A stretch of DNA of 64,000 nucleotides, taken from contig NC_030684.2 in assembly GCF_000004195.4 (NCBI RefSeq), positions 69,051,392 through 69,115,391 of the forward strand, read 5' to 3'. The notes below the pieces were generated by a model. It saw only the letters and a list, made by a program, of their open reading frames with translations, searched no databases and was not told where the DNA came from. Source of the DNA: Xenopus tropicalis. Lineage: Eukaryota > Chordata > Amphibia > Anura > Pipidae. Position 1 is the first letter of the stretch; each line of letters opens with the position of its first letter. Position numbers and translations under genes: made by a program. Below are positions 1 through 10,869 of this stretch, piece by piece.

Positions 1-163
1 CCGCAGCTATTCTTTTGTCGCCCGCGGCTATTCTTTCATCGCGCAGCTATCATTTTGTCGCCCGCGGCTATTGTTTTGGCGCACGGATATTATTTTGTCG
101 CCCACAGCTATTATTTTGTCGCGCCGCGAATCACTGCCTGGAGAAACATTTCGCCCATAACTA
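1..163. repeat. hAT-type MITE with internal short tandem repeat, right part
   Basis: Repeated ~27-bp units of the type GCGGCTATTCTTTTGTCGCCC, then a tail ending TTTCGCCCATAACTA. This tail matches the right ends of the copies at 23858-24178 and 26765-27134. The left part lies outside the window. Confidence 0.6.
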
Positions 164-578
164 TTCTTGACAAAATTACTTTTAATGACCAATGCATACT
201 AATGCCCTAGGATATTCATTGAATCCCTCAATTAACTGCTCCCTTTGCTTTGCAACTCTCCCTGCAAACAAGTCAATAAAGATAGAGGAGGCTTTAAGTG
301 GCATCTTCAGCCAAAAACTACTTTTGCATAATGAAGAACATGTCTTTCGAAGCAGCTTGACCTTTGAAAAGACAGATCTGGGAAAGGATAAATATATCTT
401 TCAAACTATGATTGACAGAGCTTTGGAAATACAGATATTTATAGAAATTAATGCTTTTGATGAACTTAAATAGAGTCCCTGTAATATTTGAAGCTTAACG
501 TTAGAATATTTTAAGATTCCCCTTCAGTAAGTAAATTTAGGCCCTTTAGGTGATTTACATTCTAGTCGGTTCTAGGGT

Positions 579-1232
579 TGATTCACTAAAGTGCGATAAC
601 GCTTATCGCATACTTTTTTGCGTTAAAATTGACGCAAAAAACGTGCAATTCGTGAAAGTATTATCGCATGTGTTAAGTTGCATATCGCGCGCGTTAAATA
701 GTGCGCAACCGAACGAGTTAATTGTAATGCATTGCGTTAATTAGCGTGCAGAAATAATACGAACGCATGATTCACAAACACTTAGGCGCGCTAAATATCG
801 CATTAGTCTGTGCGAAAATTAACACCTACGTGGGGCAGGCAGTAATTATAGAAAAGTACAGTTCATGAGCTTTTGGCAACACAATATGGACTTTGCAGTG
901 GGATTTATTCAAGTCTGTGTTGGTCCTAAAGTGATGTAGCCTCCAGTTTGCAGGGAAATGGTCATTTTCAGAAAAGTAGTTTTCAGAAAGTAATGGCATG
1001 TATGGCTAATATGGCGTGCGTTTTTTCACACACGGTGACAATTTCTGTGCGCTGCGTCAAATACCGCACAAAAATAGTCTTCGCGACTATAATAACACAA
1101 ACAGCATTGCGTCTAAATTAACGCAAGTATCCTTTTAGTGATTCGTGCGTTAAGACATGAAAAATTAGACACAATAAAAAATGTTAACGTATGCTATAAA
1201 TAGCGCTCGTTTTAACGCACTTTAGTGAATCA
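579..1232. mobile_element. inverted-repeat DNA transposon (MITE), ~650 bp
   Basis: Termini are TGATTCACTAAAGTGCG on the left and its near-complement CGCACTTTAGTGAATCA on the right. The interior near both ends is rich in GCGTTAA/TTAACGC. No coding capacity. The middle (about 810-1000) lacks the motif, and may be a secondary insertion. Confidence 0.65.
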
Positions 1233-2072
1233 GCTCTTATTTTACTTAATGCTAGAAAAAGACTTGCTGCTGGAGGAAATAAATGTATGGAAAATTCACA
1301 ATAACTAGAACAGAAATAAAAGAAAACTGAAAAAGAAATTTGTTGGGGAAAAAAAGTGTTGGGCGCATAAAATAGATGCAGTCGCTTCAAATTGGGCGCG
1401 GTCACATTAAAAAAGACAAGAAAGATGCACGACAAACATGTTTTGTGGATTTTTTCCGTGGACAGATTCGCTTTTTACTATTTGAGACAGTATGTGGATT
1501 CAGAAATTATCACAAGAGCAAAAATCCAGTTTTTAAATTCAATACTGTTACTTTTATTTAAAAATTAAGTTGTATTGTACTTCAGCAACTCCTCAAATCA
1601 CAGCTTACTTTGGTGAACAGATATTAAAAAATAAATACAAAGTCATCTATTTGTATTGCTATATAGATCACAGATCAAGTGATTAGGCACTTGGCATTTG
1701 AACAAATAGCTCTATATAAAGCATGCTCACAATCTCTGTGCCATTGCTTGGGGATATAATGTACAGAAAGAATGCAGCCAATGCACAGCTGATGGTAATC
1801 CTCACATGAACAGAGAAACATAATAACAAGTTGAATGTTTGAACTTTGTTTCATAAGGAAGTGAATTTCACACCTGTAAACCACAATCTATTTACCTCTA
1901 CAATCAGCCCAACCCATTTTTTTTTAGACCCATGTGTTTAGCCACAAAAATCCTCTATTCCCCAAATATCAGTCCACCAGCTTATCCCTTCAGTCCCACA
2001 ACCTATCAGCATTACCCCCAGTCCTTCCCTTACAAATCTAGATTCAGGCTCTAACCCCCATATGTAGTAAAA

Positions 2073-2201
2073 GGCACTAAGTTGGCCCAGGAGCAGTAAC
2101 CCATAGCAACCAATGAGATGTTTGCTTTTAAACAGGTGAGCAGTAAACGCTTCCTACTGATTGGTTGCTATGGGTTACTGCTCCTTGGCAAACTTAGTGT
2201 C
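2073..2201. mobile_element. short palindromic MITE
   Basis: Arms of about 42 bp: GGCACTAAGTTGGCCCAGGA on the left and its complement ending CAAACTTAGTGTC on the right, including the CCATAGCAACCAAT core. Related arms occur at 7096-7279 and 29440-29527. Confidence 0.7.
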
Positions 2202-3385
2202 TCTTATGCCTAGCAACATAGACAAAGAGCTTAGTACAAAAGTAACAAGCCAACATGAACATGCCTTGAAAACTAAAACTAAAAACTGTTTATATACAAC
2301 TTAAATTATCAAGGTTATGATCTGCCCTTTGTATTTTTTTCACGCCCACTCTGTTGCCAGGAGTGTTATGTTGATTCTAAATCTATAGATAACATCTCAA
2401 ATATAAAACATGCAAGCATTCCGTTTGCCTAAAATTCAAAGTATTTTAGTTACATTTTTAAGAAGATTTAAAGCCTAAAAATTAAATGCAGCTATAAATT
2501 ACATTTTTTATATACTGAACTTATTTTATCAACCCAGAGGTTCATTAATTTTATAGCATCAATGACACTTGCCTTCAAAATTGTCTATGGCAGCCTTCCA
2601 TATTCTAACACTTTTAGGACATTTTTTAGGCTGAGGGGACACCGGGCATATGGCCTGCTTCTCTTTTGCCTGTATTTTGAGGGCAGGAGGAAAGAAACCG
2701 ATTCCCTCCTCTCAGCTCCTGAGTGCAACTCCACTAACAGGCACAGCGTCGACCTGAGTGCAGCTCCACAGAGCAAAGATTGGGCTAAAGAACTGAAAAG
2801 CATGCATTCTCAGGCCAATCTCTGCTATAGGTAGCTGCATCTGATGCCGTGCCTGTCAGTGAAGTTGCACACAGGAGCTGAGAGGAGCGGATCTGCTTTT
2901 CTCCTGCTGCCTAAAAGAATTTGTGCTTAGAACTTTCATCTATAGCCTTCTGGGTTATTTCACCCATACTAACAAACAGGGACACTTAATGGAATAGAAA
3001 ACAAAAGAAGACAAGTGAAATAATACTTAATGGCACAATTCCTTCAAGTAAGGGAATGTGCAAAACAGCTGCCTTTAATCATACTACAGGGATGGGATCC
3101 TTTATCCAGAAACCTGTTATCCATAAAGCTCTAAACTGTGTCTAAACCATGTCTAAACTATATTAATATCATATTGGTTCTTACAGGATACAGGTGAGAA
3201 TCTGATGTAACTCATCTAGCCAACTAAGTTTTGGGTATATATTTTTTAAGGCAGTGGTTAAATAATATTAGATGCAATAGGCTGTGCCTATCTGAGTACC
3301 TTTCTTGTAAACAGTTACATCAAGGATGAATACACCCTCCTTTTCATACACCAAAGTTAACTGAAGTGTAGATACCACTGAATGT

Positions 3386-3710
3386 AAAGAAATTCTGTCA
3401 TGATTTTAATGGTGTTTTTATTTCTAAATTACATTATATATTGTAAATAATTAATTCTTCCAATTAAAATTTTAATATTAGTCCAAGGAATGTATTTTTT
3501 AGCTGTAATAATGGTGTGTAAGAAGCAATCACAAGTCATCGTGCCTGAATCTGTGCTTTTAGAAGGAGCCAGCACTTCACAATGAAAGTGCTTTCAGACA
3601 AACATTTGTTATCTGAAGAAGTCATGTCATGATTTTTTTTCCTGTTTCTCCTGTTTGGGTGTTATTTTCATATTTACCACTAGGTAGTGCATGGGAGCAT
3701 TTTTAGCAAA
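3386..3710 (+). repeat. dispersed DNA-transposon-like repeat, family F, left part
   Basis: Begins AAATTCTGTCATGATTTTAA and contains the GAAGGAGCCAGC segment shared with copies at 6468-7003, 24545-25099 (inverted), 48695-49352 and a fragment at 55010-55058. The right end is not recognised. Confidence 0.55.
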
Positions 3711-4249
3711 CAATTTTTGTATTGATCTATACAATGCAGAAACTGTTTCCAGCCTTCAGGTAACCTGCTTTTAGAAGAATAATGGTGATCTTCTGGGGAA
3801 CCTTATACAGTATTCAGTGCTGTTCAACTGTTGGCCGGCAGGCCGTGTGGTCCCCACCTGTCTGGCTGCTTTGATGGTTTACCTTTGTGTAAGGTTTAAA
3901 TGGTATCAGTACTGAGATTAACTGGCCCCCTGCATGGCACACACCTCAGATTTAGACTGTAATCCCCCTGTATTGTTTAAAAATGTAATCCCCTGTGTTG
4001 TTCACACCTTTTAATCCCTAAATTGTTCACCCTCTGCATTGTTCACCTCAGGCTCAGACTGTAAGCCCCATATTGTTCACCTGTTCACACCTCAAACAGA
4101 CTGCAGAAGCAGTAGAAACCAACAAATAAACCCTGCACACTATAAAACGAACATACACGGAGGTGGTACTTCAATTAAAAAGTTTTTTTAATATATAGTT
4201 ATTGTGCAGACTGTAGGAGCAGTGCCAGCATTATGTCACTGTATGCTGC

Positions 4250-4555
4250 CTGTGTGTGCAGGGTAGGGCAGACAGAGTATGGCACACAGGCTGGGTAGGA
4301 CAGACAGAGTATGGCACATACAGGCAGCATAGGGCAGGCAGAGTATGGCACACACAGGCAGCTTAGGGCAGGCAGAGTATGGCACACACAGGCAGCTTAG
4401 GGCAGGCAGAGTATGGCACACACAGGCAGGGTAGGGCAGGCAGAGTATGGCACACACAGGCAGGGTAGGGCAAGCAGAGTATGGAACACACAGGCAGCAT
4501 AGGGCAGGCAGTGTATGGCAGCACAGGCAGGGTAAGGAAGGCAGAGTATGGCAGG
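4250..4555. repeat. minisatellite, 34-bp unit
   Basis: About nine tandem copies of a unit reading GGCACACACAGGCAGCTTAG followed by GGCAGGCAGAGTAT. Outer copies are diverged. Overlapping reading frames on the minus strand are by-products of the repeat. Confidence 0.9.
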
Positions 4556-4994
4556 TTTTTGCTGTACTACCACCATTAATATAGGTATGGTCATGTGATA
4601 ACACAGGTGTGGTTTTAAGTGGGTGTGGTTTTAAAAAAGGGTAGGGGTCAAAACTGGCTTCCATTATGGGTCCTCCACCATATAGGCCGGAAAAATTTGG
4701 GCCCGCGGTACCACAGAAGTTGGACAGCACTGCTGTATTTAATGTTTATGGGTATAATGTTCTCACTGCCTCACAGAATACAGGTATGTATTCAATTTAT
4801 TTCAGATTGCTGACTGGAAAACTCATAGCATTATAGTTTAAAATTGCTAGAAAATGCGAATGAATACATTTTTCTGTGATTAACCCCCCATGTATTATGT
4901 TTTACATATGTCAATCTAAATTTTAGTCAAGGGGAAGAAAAGGCATATAAAGCACACAAAAAAGCGGGCATGCTAAAATAAAGATGGAAAAGGG

Positions 4995-6078
4995 AATTAT
5001 ACCATATGCTAAAAATCTCGATCTATAAAGAAAACGAAGACAAAACATTAGCAAAATGGACAAACATGTCTCCACAGACAACAACAAATGACATACTCAA
5101 ACTCCATAACCACTCAATGCAACTCCTTACCTCTAGCAAATATCAAGAAATGGCACTTCAAATCCTACATAAATCTTATCTGACCCCGCTTAAACGACAC
5201 AAAATGGGCAACCTACCCACCTCCAACTGTTTACGTTGCAACATCCCAGAAGCAGATTTAGAACACTGTCTCTGGACATGCCCTAAAATACAAAATTTTT
5301 GGAAACAAGTTGGCAACTACTGGGCTAGTTTAACAAACAAAACATTATACCCTACGTTTGAATGGGCACTTTTCAGCAAATTAAAACAAACAACCCCACT
5401 CACAAAATCTGAAAAAATGCTTGCAGAATATCTCGCTGTTGCCGCACGCAAAACAATATTGCACCTTTGGTTGACCCCAGAACAACCTACAATAGAAGTG
5501 GTTAAACAAAAATTACATTACATATTCTATATGGATTGGTTGGAAACAATGACACATAGAGAACAAAACACTACTAAATTCTTTACACATTGGGAAAACT
5601 ATATCATATCCCTTCCAGAACATACAAAATATTTAACAATATATTCCCTACAGAATACAACATGGTATGAAACAGAACTCATAAGAAACAACCCATTATT
5701 TCTAGAAACCCAGAATTACATACAAACATCATCAAATGACGAAAGATCACAACGAATGGAGCCCCCCAGGAGTCACAGAACTGCCAGGATACTGTCAATG
5801 AGAGTGAACACCTCCTAGGTAATAAATAAACAGACTGAGCTCGAAGGTTGGTCATCAAGTTTATGTTTTATTTGACTATTAAACATTGTCCTGCTAAATG
5901 AAACACGTATGGAAGGCAAAGAAACAAGAATGATACAAAAAAAAAAAACGGATTACAATTAACAAAAATGTTGATAATTATATATATAAAATGTTAAAAA
6001 TACAGTAAATAAGAAAAACATGTGATGTATAAAACTTCTATATGTTAAAAACTCAATAAAAACATTTTCAAAAAAAAA
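4995..6078 (+). mobile_element. 5'-truncated Tx1/L1-type LINE insertion with poly(A)
   Basis: A 15-bp target-site duplication (AAAGATGGAAAAGGG) sits at 4980-4994 and 6079-6093. The insert holds the 3' part of ORF2 followed by an A-rich 3' UTR and a poly(A) tail preceded by AATAAA-like sequence at 6053-6060. This is the classic product of target-primed reverse transcription. Confidence 0.85.
5006..5818 (+). pseudogene. LINE ORF2 C-terminal fragment (zinc-knuckle region)
   Basis: A 270-residue open frame with no RT core. Residues 75-92 hold a C-X2-C-X8-H-X4-C knuckle (CLRC, then EHCLWTC) followed by FW and WALF motifs, typical of the region after the reverse transcriptase in L1/Tx1-type ORF2 proteins. 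It is open because the insertion is young; the protein lacks the endonuclease and RT domains, so it is a truncated mobile-element relic and not a host gene. Confidence 0.8.
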
Positions 6079-6467
6079 AAAGATGGAAAAGGGGATTGTA
6101 GTGAGAAATGAAAGGAATCCAAAATTATTTTTTAATTATGTGAATAGTAAAAAAAAATAAAGCAAGAAGGCGGGACCCTTATTATCAGAGGGTGGTCAGT
6201 TGGTTGATGAGTGCAAGGAAAAAGCAGAGTTTTTGAATGCATTATTTTTTGTCTGTCTACACAACTGAAGAACCAGCTAATCCAGGCTTCATTTTTAATA
6301 GACCCAGTTCTAGACAGGTATGGGATCCATTAATAATGCAGGGGTCATTGAGGATAAAATTCAAAAGAGACTTTAACATGTAAAGGTAAAGAAAGGTCCG
6401 GGACTGGATGGTATTCATCCCAAAGTACCAATTGAGCTTAGCTCTGTGATTAACAAACCTATTATTT

Positions 6468-7003
6468 AAAGGCATACTGTCATGATTTTTATGGTATACT
6501 TTTTATTTCTAAATGACACTGTTTACATAGAAAATAATTCAATGTTATCCTTGAATCAACAAATGTATTTTGTATTATCGGTGTGTAGGCAGCCACCTTG
6601 GTGCATTGTGCCTGAGTCTGAGCTTTCAGAAAGAGCCAGCGCTACACATTAGAACTGCTTTCAGGTAACCTTTTGTTTCTCCTACTCCCATGTAACTGGA
6701 AGTCCCAAGCCGGACTTGTATTGCTTACTACTGAGTGCTATTCTGATATCTACTGGGAACTGCTATCTTGCTACCTTCTCATTGTTCTGCCGATCAGCTG
6801 CTGGGAGGGGGGTGATATCACTCCAACTTGTAGCTCAGCAGAGGACAGGTCCCATGGCTGTGGCACCCTGGGAAATGATTTCACCCTATGTGAAATCTCA
6901 AAATTAAATCTGTGTTTTTGAAAAATGGATTTCAATGCACGATTCTGCTGGAGAAGCTCTATTAACCGATGCATTTTGAAAAAAACATGTTTTCCAGTGA
7001 CAT
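6468..7003 (+). mobile_element. family F DNA-transposon-like repeat, nested in CR1
   Basis: Begins AAAGGCATACTGTCATGAT and ends near TTTTCCAGTGACATGG, the same termini as the copy at 48695-49352 (which ends GTGACAGAATTCCTTT). CR1 coding sequence resumes after it. Confidence 0.6.
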
Positions 7004-7095
7004 GGTGCCACAATTTTAAATTCCCATTCTTAGCCTGAACACTATAGACCTGTTGGTTTGACATTAGTGGTAGGAAAGCTTTTGGAAGGCTGATG

Positions 7096-7279
7096 GGCAT
7101 ATTTTTTATTGTGGGTAAGCAAACAACACCGCTGTTGTTGCCCATAGCAACCAATCAGTGGTTTCATTTCAACGGTCAACTGCAAGCTAGAAGACATGAG
7201 CAAAGATCTGATTGCTATCTGGTTGCTATGGGCAACATCACTGGTGATGTTGGCTTACAAACTATAATACATATGCCCT
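7096..7279. mobile_element. palindromic MITE next to CR1 fragment
   Basis: Arms run from GGGCATATT with TTGCCCATAGCAACCAATCA to GGTTGCTATGGGCAAC and a terminal ACATATGCCC. Shares its core with the MITE at 2073-2201. Confidence 0.6.
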
Positions 7280-7403
7280 AAAAGTTGGTTTTAGGTGCAC
7301 TACCCCAATAACAACATAAAGATAGACTGATATTGGAGATAAAAGAGCTGCTAAATGCATAAATGATGGATACAATACAGTACTCTATGGTATACAGCAT
7401 ATT

Positions 7404-7407
<4 letters not shown>

Positions 7408-7436
<29 letters not shown>
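7408..7436. repeat. (TA)n microsatellite
   Basis: An uninterrupted AT dinucleotide run of about 29 bp. Confidence 0.9.
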
Positions 7437-7439
<3 letters not shown>

Positions 7440-8529
7440 CATATTTTAAATAATAAAAAAACATCAATTTACATTAGGTAGTTAATAGAGCATAGAGAAT
7501 CCCCTTTTTTGTACATTAATTGGAAAACTATAAAACTTTTAGGAGCAGGGAGATTGAGTTTTAACACCCTGGAGTAAATGATGTTTGTGCACTGATGCAC
7601 AATGCATTTATATTATGATGGTTCCATTATTTAAAATATTAAAATGACATTCTGTGAAGTGCTATCAAAGAAAGCTATATAAGGTATATTGCTAAACTGT
7701 CATGAGTGACATGTTGAAATGCCATCATTACAAACCTTTCAACTATAAGATCAATAAAGCTCTGTGGGGAAGGTGCTGAACATCTGCCATTGAACATTAA
7801 CAAGTTTTTCCAGGTAATGTCCCTGGGCTGTCTGAAATACATCTCAATGCAGAAACATATCAGCCATGAAGGTAGCGATAAGATTATTACAATTTCATCT
7901 GAGAATTGATTCCCAGACATTCAAACTCCAAACAGTTTCTTAGGAATTGGCCTGCCTGGAATGCCAAATCAATATGCCTGTTTGATCAATTCAGAAAATA
8001 TTGATCAGTTTTAATATTTATCAGATAAAATTGCAGATAAAACTGGTTTGGGATGCTGAACCCCATAAAAGGCTACGGGCAAGGACTAAGCGTTTTTAAA
8101 AGTTTTTTGCCTATAATTTGATGATGTTGATAAACTGAATGTCTTGTTCTGTATAGATTTAATTCAATGAAAGCTATTATTTTCTATATAAATCTATTTT
8201 GTAAATAAATCCAGAATTCATTATATGTAATAATGTTTAGTACATGATGTTCATAAGAAATATGAAACCTTTTGTGCCAAGGCACTCATATAAAATTTGC
8301 TTCATTTGTTGAAGTAGCCATTCCATTTGGATGTATGCATTCTAGTGCAACAATGAGTCCTTGGACCATAGGATATATTCTTACATAGAGAAACCATGTA
8401 TTTCAACAACTGCAGGACCATAGGTTGGAGAGCTGCTTAAATAAAAACTGTTCCTGCACTAAAGATGGCCCTGCTACATGCTTTTGTATTGAGAATAAAA
8501 GACAGGCCAGATGTAAAGTTGAATCCCAC

Positions 8530-9655
8530 CAAGGTAATGGGCACTAGCTACCATGTTTCGCCGCCGTCATAATGCTTGCTCTTTGGCACACCATTGCTAC
8601 GAACCTCCCAACCCGCCAGGCAGGGTTAGGGTACACTAAGAACTCTCTGACCCCTGCACAGGGTGGAGGATAATAGTTCTAATGCACCCCCGTAATACAC
8701 TTAATTCCTATACCACAATGGAGTGAGAAAAGATTTAGAAAAGATGCCACCAAGGGGGCGTGGGGGGATGCCTAAGCAGTTAGACACACTCATAGAGAGC
8801 TACGCACTCTCAGGCATAAAAAAGCGGCTTAAAGAAGTGGAAATCCGGAAAGTAGCAGCATATAAATTGGTGATCATCCAACTAGAGAAAAGAGATATGG
8901 AAAGCAAGGAAAAAAGGAAACCCAGCGAGAGCAGCGGACAATAGGTTGCGGCAAAACAAAGATGGCGCCGCATCAGCCCTTGACCTCCCGCACTCAAGAG
9001 AAACTTCCCCTTAGGCTACCCCGCTAAACATGGACACACAAGACCCGGCAGATTCACAGATGTCCAATGCCCCTCTTACCGAAGGCAAGATGAAAAATCT
9101 CCTGCACGCAATGAAAGGCGCCATGATAGGAGAACTGAAACAAATGATGGCGGAGTTTCAGCGCAAACTGCTACAAATATGTGAGCGCACTAATCACATT
9201 GAAATAAACTGGGGGAATTTGCTAAATCTCATAACGATTTAATAGACGCAAACAAAGCACTAGAGGAAGAAGTGGCCACCCTTAAAGCTAAAATGGCAGA
9301 TCTTGAAGATATATCACGCCGTAATAATTTGCGACTAAGGGGTATCCAAGAAGAGGTACTACCAGACCAGCTATACACATACTTCCAAACACTTATGAAA
9401 ACATGTCTACCTAACTTATCAGAACAAGACTTAATATTGGATAGAATTCACAGGATCCCCAAACCTAAAAGCATTCTGGCTTCATTACCAAGGGATGTTA
9501 TAGTGAGAATACATTTCTTCCATACCAAAGAGGCTCTTATGCAATTCTCCAAAGTTAACCCTCAACTCCCAGATCCTTACAAAGGCATCTTAATTTTCTC
9601 TGACTTATCTGCAGAAAAGATGGCACCAATAGGAATAAGAGAAGTTAAACTGTGA
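8530..9655 (+). mobile_element. L1/Tx1-type LINE, 5' end with broken ORF1, 3' lost
   Basis: A non-coding leader (about 8530-8720) is followed by ORF1 pieces: 8744-8944, a basic, helix-rich stretch; 9030-9242; and 9272-9655. The last reads SRRNNLRLRGI, then DRIHRIPKPK and RDVIVRIHFFHTKEAL. These are hallmarks of the RNA-binding (RRM-like) domain of L1 ORF1p, with a coiled coil before it. A one-base shift near 9212-9218 separates the last two pieces. Homology stops about 9655, so the element is cut at the 3' side. Confidence 0.75.
9030..9655 (+). pseudogene. LINE ORF1p, frameshifted
   Basis: The N-terminal part (9030-9215) is a coiled-coil-like stretch starting MDTQDPADSQ. After a single-base frame change the coiled coil continues (DANKALEEEVATLKAKMADLE, near 9242-9305, in another frame), and the RRM-like domain follows. 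The final TGA (9653-9655) comes early relative to the family, with the C-terminal domain missing. Confidence 0.72.
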
Positions 9656-10455
9656 TCCCCACTAAATGAGAGGCGGTCCATAGAGCCCCCTTTCATTATT
9701 TCCATTATTTTCTGGACATCTTACCAATGAACAAATAGTATAAGGCTAGAAAGTGGTTATATGGTTATATGTAATATAATGGAGTGTAGCTGTACTTTGT
9801 GGAAGACTATTACAAGCTTTATGTAGAGAATGATACCCTTTATAGTGGGTGATTTCAAAAATGTTTTGGCGGACTGTGAAGATAAAATAGTATCTGTGTG
9901 TCTATCCCTTTGCTAACAAAAGCTTACATTTCCCTTCATTCTTGGCTTTCTCAGAAACATAACTTGCTTCACCAAGGTCACTGCTGATTTATTTTGATTT
10001 AGTTAGACCTGGATGGGTTGCATGTAGTACTTTTATGAAACAGCTGAATACAATGTGCATATGATGTGTATAATAAACATGGCCCTGTATGCTTGTCTCA
10101 AAGCACAAATATTGCTGATAATAGTAACAGACATGGGTTGTGACTCACTGACTACATATGGGGGGAGCATGGGGAGCCCATGGGAAGATGATGCAAAGTG
10201 ATTGCCAGGGTTTTATCGCCTCCAGTCTCGCAGAAAATCAGCAACAACACCAATACATCATTTGCCGTATCCCTTAGGTACAGCACAGCATCTCTAATAG
10301 AGTACTGAAATATACAGAGGAGGAAGATAACGGGCAATGAATTAAAAGTGAGTAAATTATATAGGCAAGCAGGGAGAAATGCTGGTGGAAATAGTGGGTA
10401 TATTAGTTTTGGAGAGCTAATCTCTATACAGGTGTGTATATATATTATATACTGT

Positions 10456-10725
10456 TTATGTGATGCATAGCCCAGCATAGCCCAGCATAGCCAGCATAGC
10501 CCAGTATAGCCCAGTATAGCCCAGTGTAGCCCAGCGTAGCCCAGCATGGCCTAGTATAGCCCAGCAAAGCCCAGTATAGCCCAGCATAGCCCAGTATAGC
10601 CCAGCATGGCCCAGTATAGCCCAGCATAGCCAGCATAGCCCAGCATAGCCCATTATAACCAGTATACCCAGCATAGCCAGCATAGCCCAGTATAGCCAGT
10701 ATAGCCCAGCATGACCCAGCATAGC
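10456..10725. repeat. minisatellite of ~10-bp unit
   Basis: Some 25 copies of AGCCCAG(C/T)AT with small changes. All minus-strand frames are open because the unit lacks stops; the resulting GYAGLCWAML-like repeats are not evidence of a protein. Confidence 0.9.
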
Positions 10726-10869
10726 CACTCCTTGGAGACAAATTGGAGACGACTTCAGATGCTTTTTTCACCTTTCTCTGAATCAGCTAAAAGCTTTTCG
10801 TGTTTCACCTAAAAGGTTGAACTTGAAGGATGTCTGCATCTTTTTTTTTTAATTTCACCTCTCTGTACC

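Larger units (their letters stand above)
4925..7095 (+). mobile_element. decayed CR1-family LINE fragment, interrupted twice
   Basis: Outside the insertions the + strand reads, with stops and frame changes, NPKLFFNYVNSKK (6117-6155), KAEFLNAL-like (6222-6243), GLDGIHPKVP (about 6403-6432) and YRPVGLTLVVGKLLEG (about 7042-7090). These match the endonuclease-RT linker and the first RT motifs of CR1 ORF2. The element is split by a younger LINE (4995-6078) and a family F transposon (6468-7003). Confidence 0.65.

Noticed and set aside
4236..4730. Long minus-strand open frame rich in Cys, Leu and Pro
   Set aside because: It is a read-through of the 34-bp minisatellite; several frames are open at once.
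10445..10771. Minus-strand GYAGLCWAML-type repeat protein
   Set aside because: Produced by the stop-free 10-bp tandem repeat; no start context or homology.
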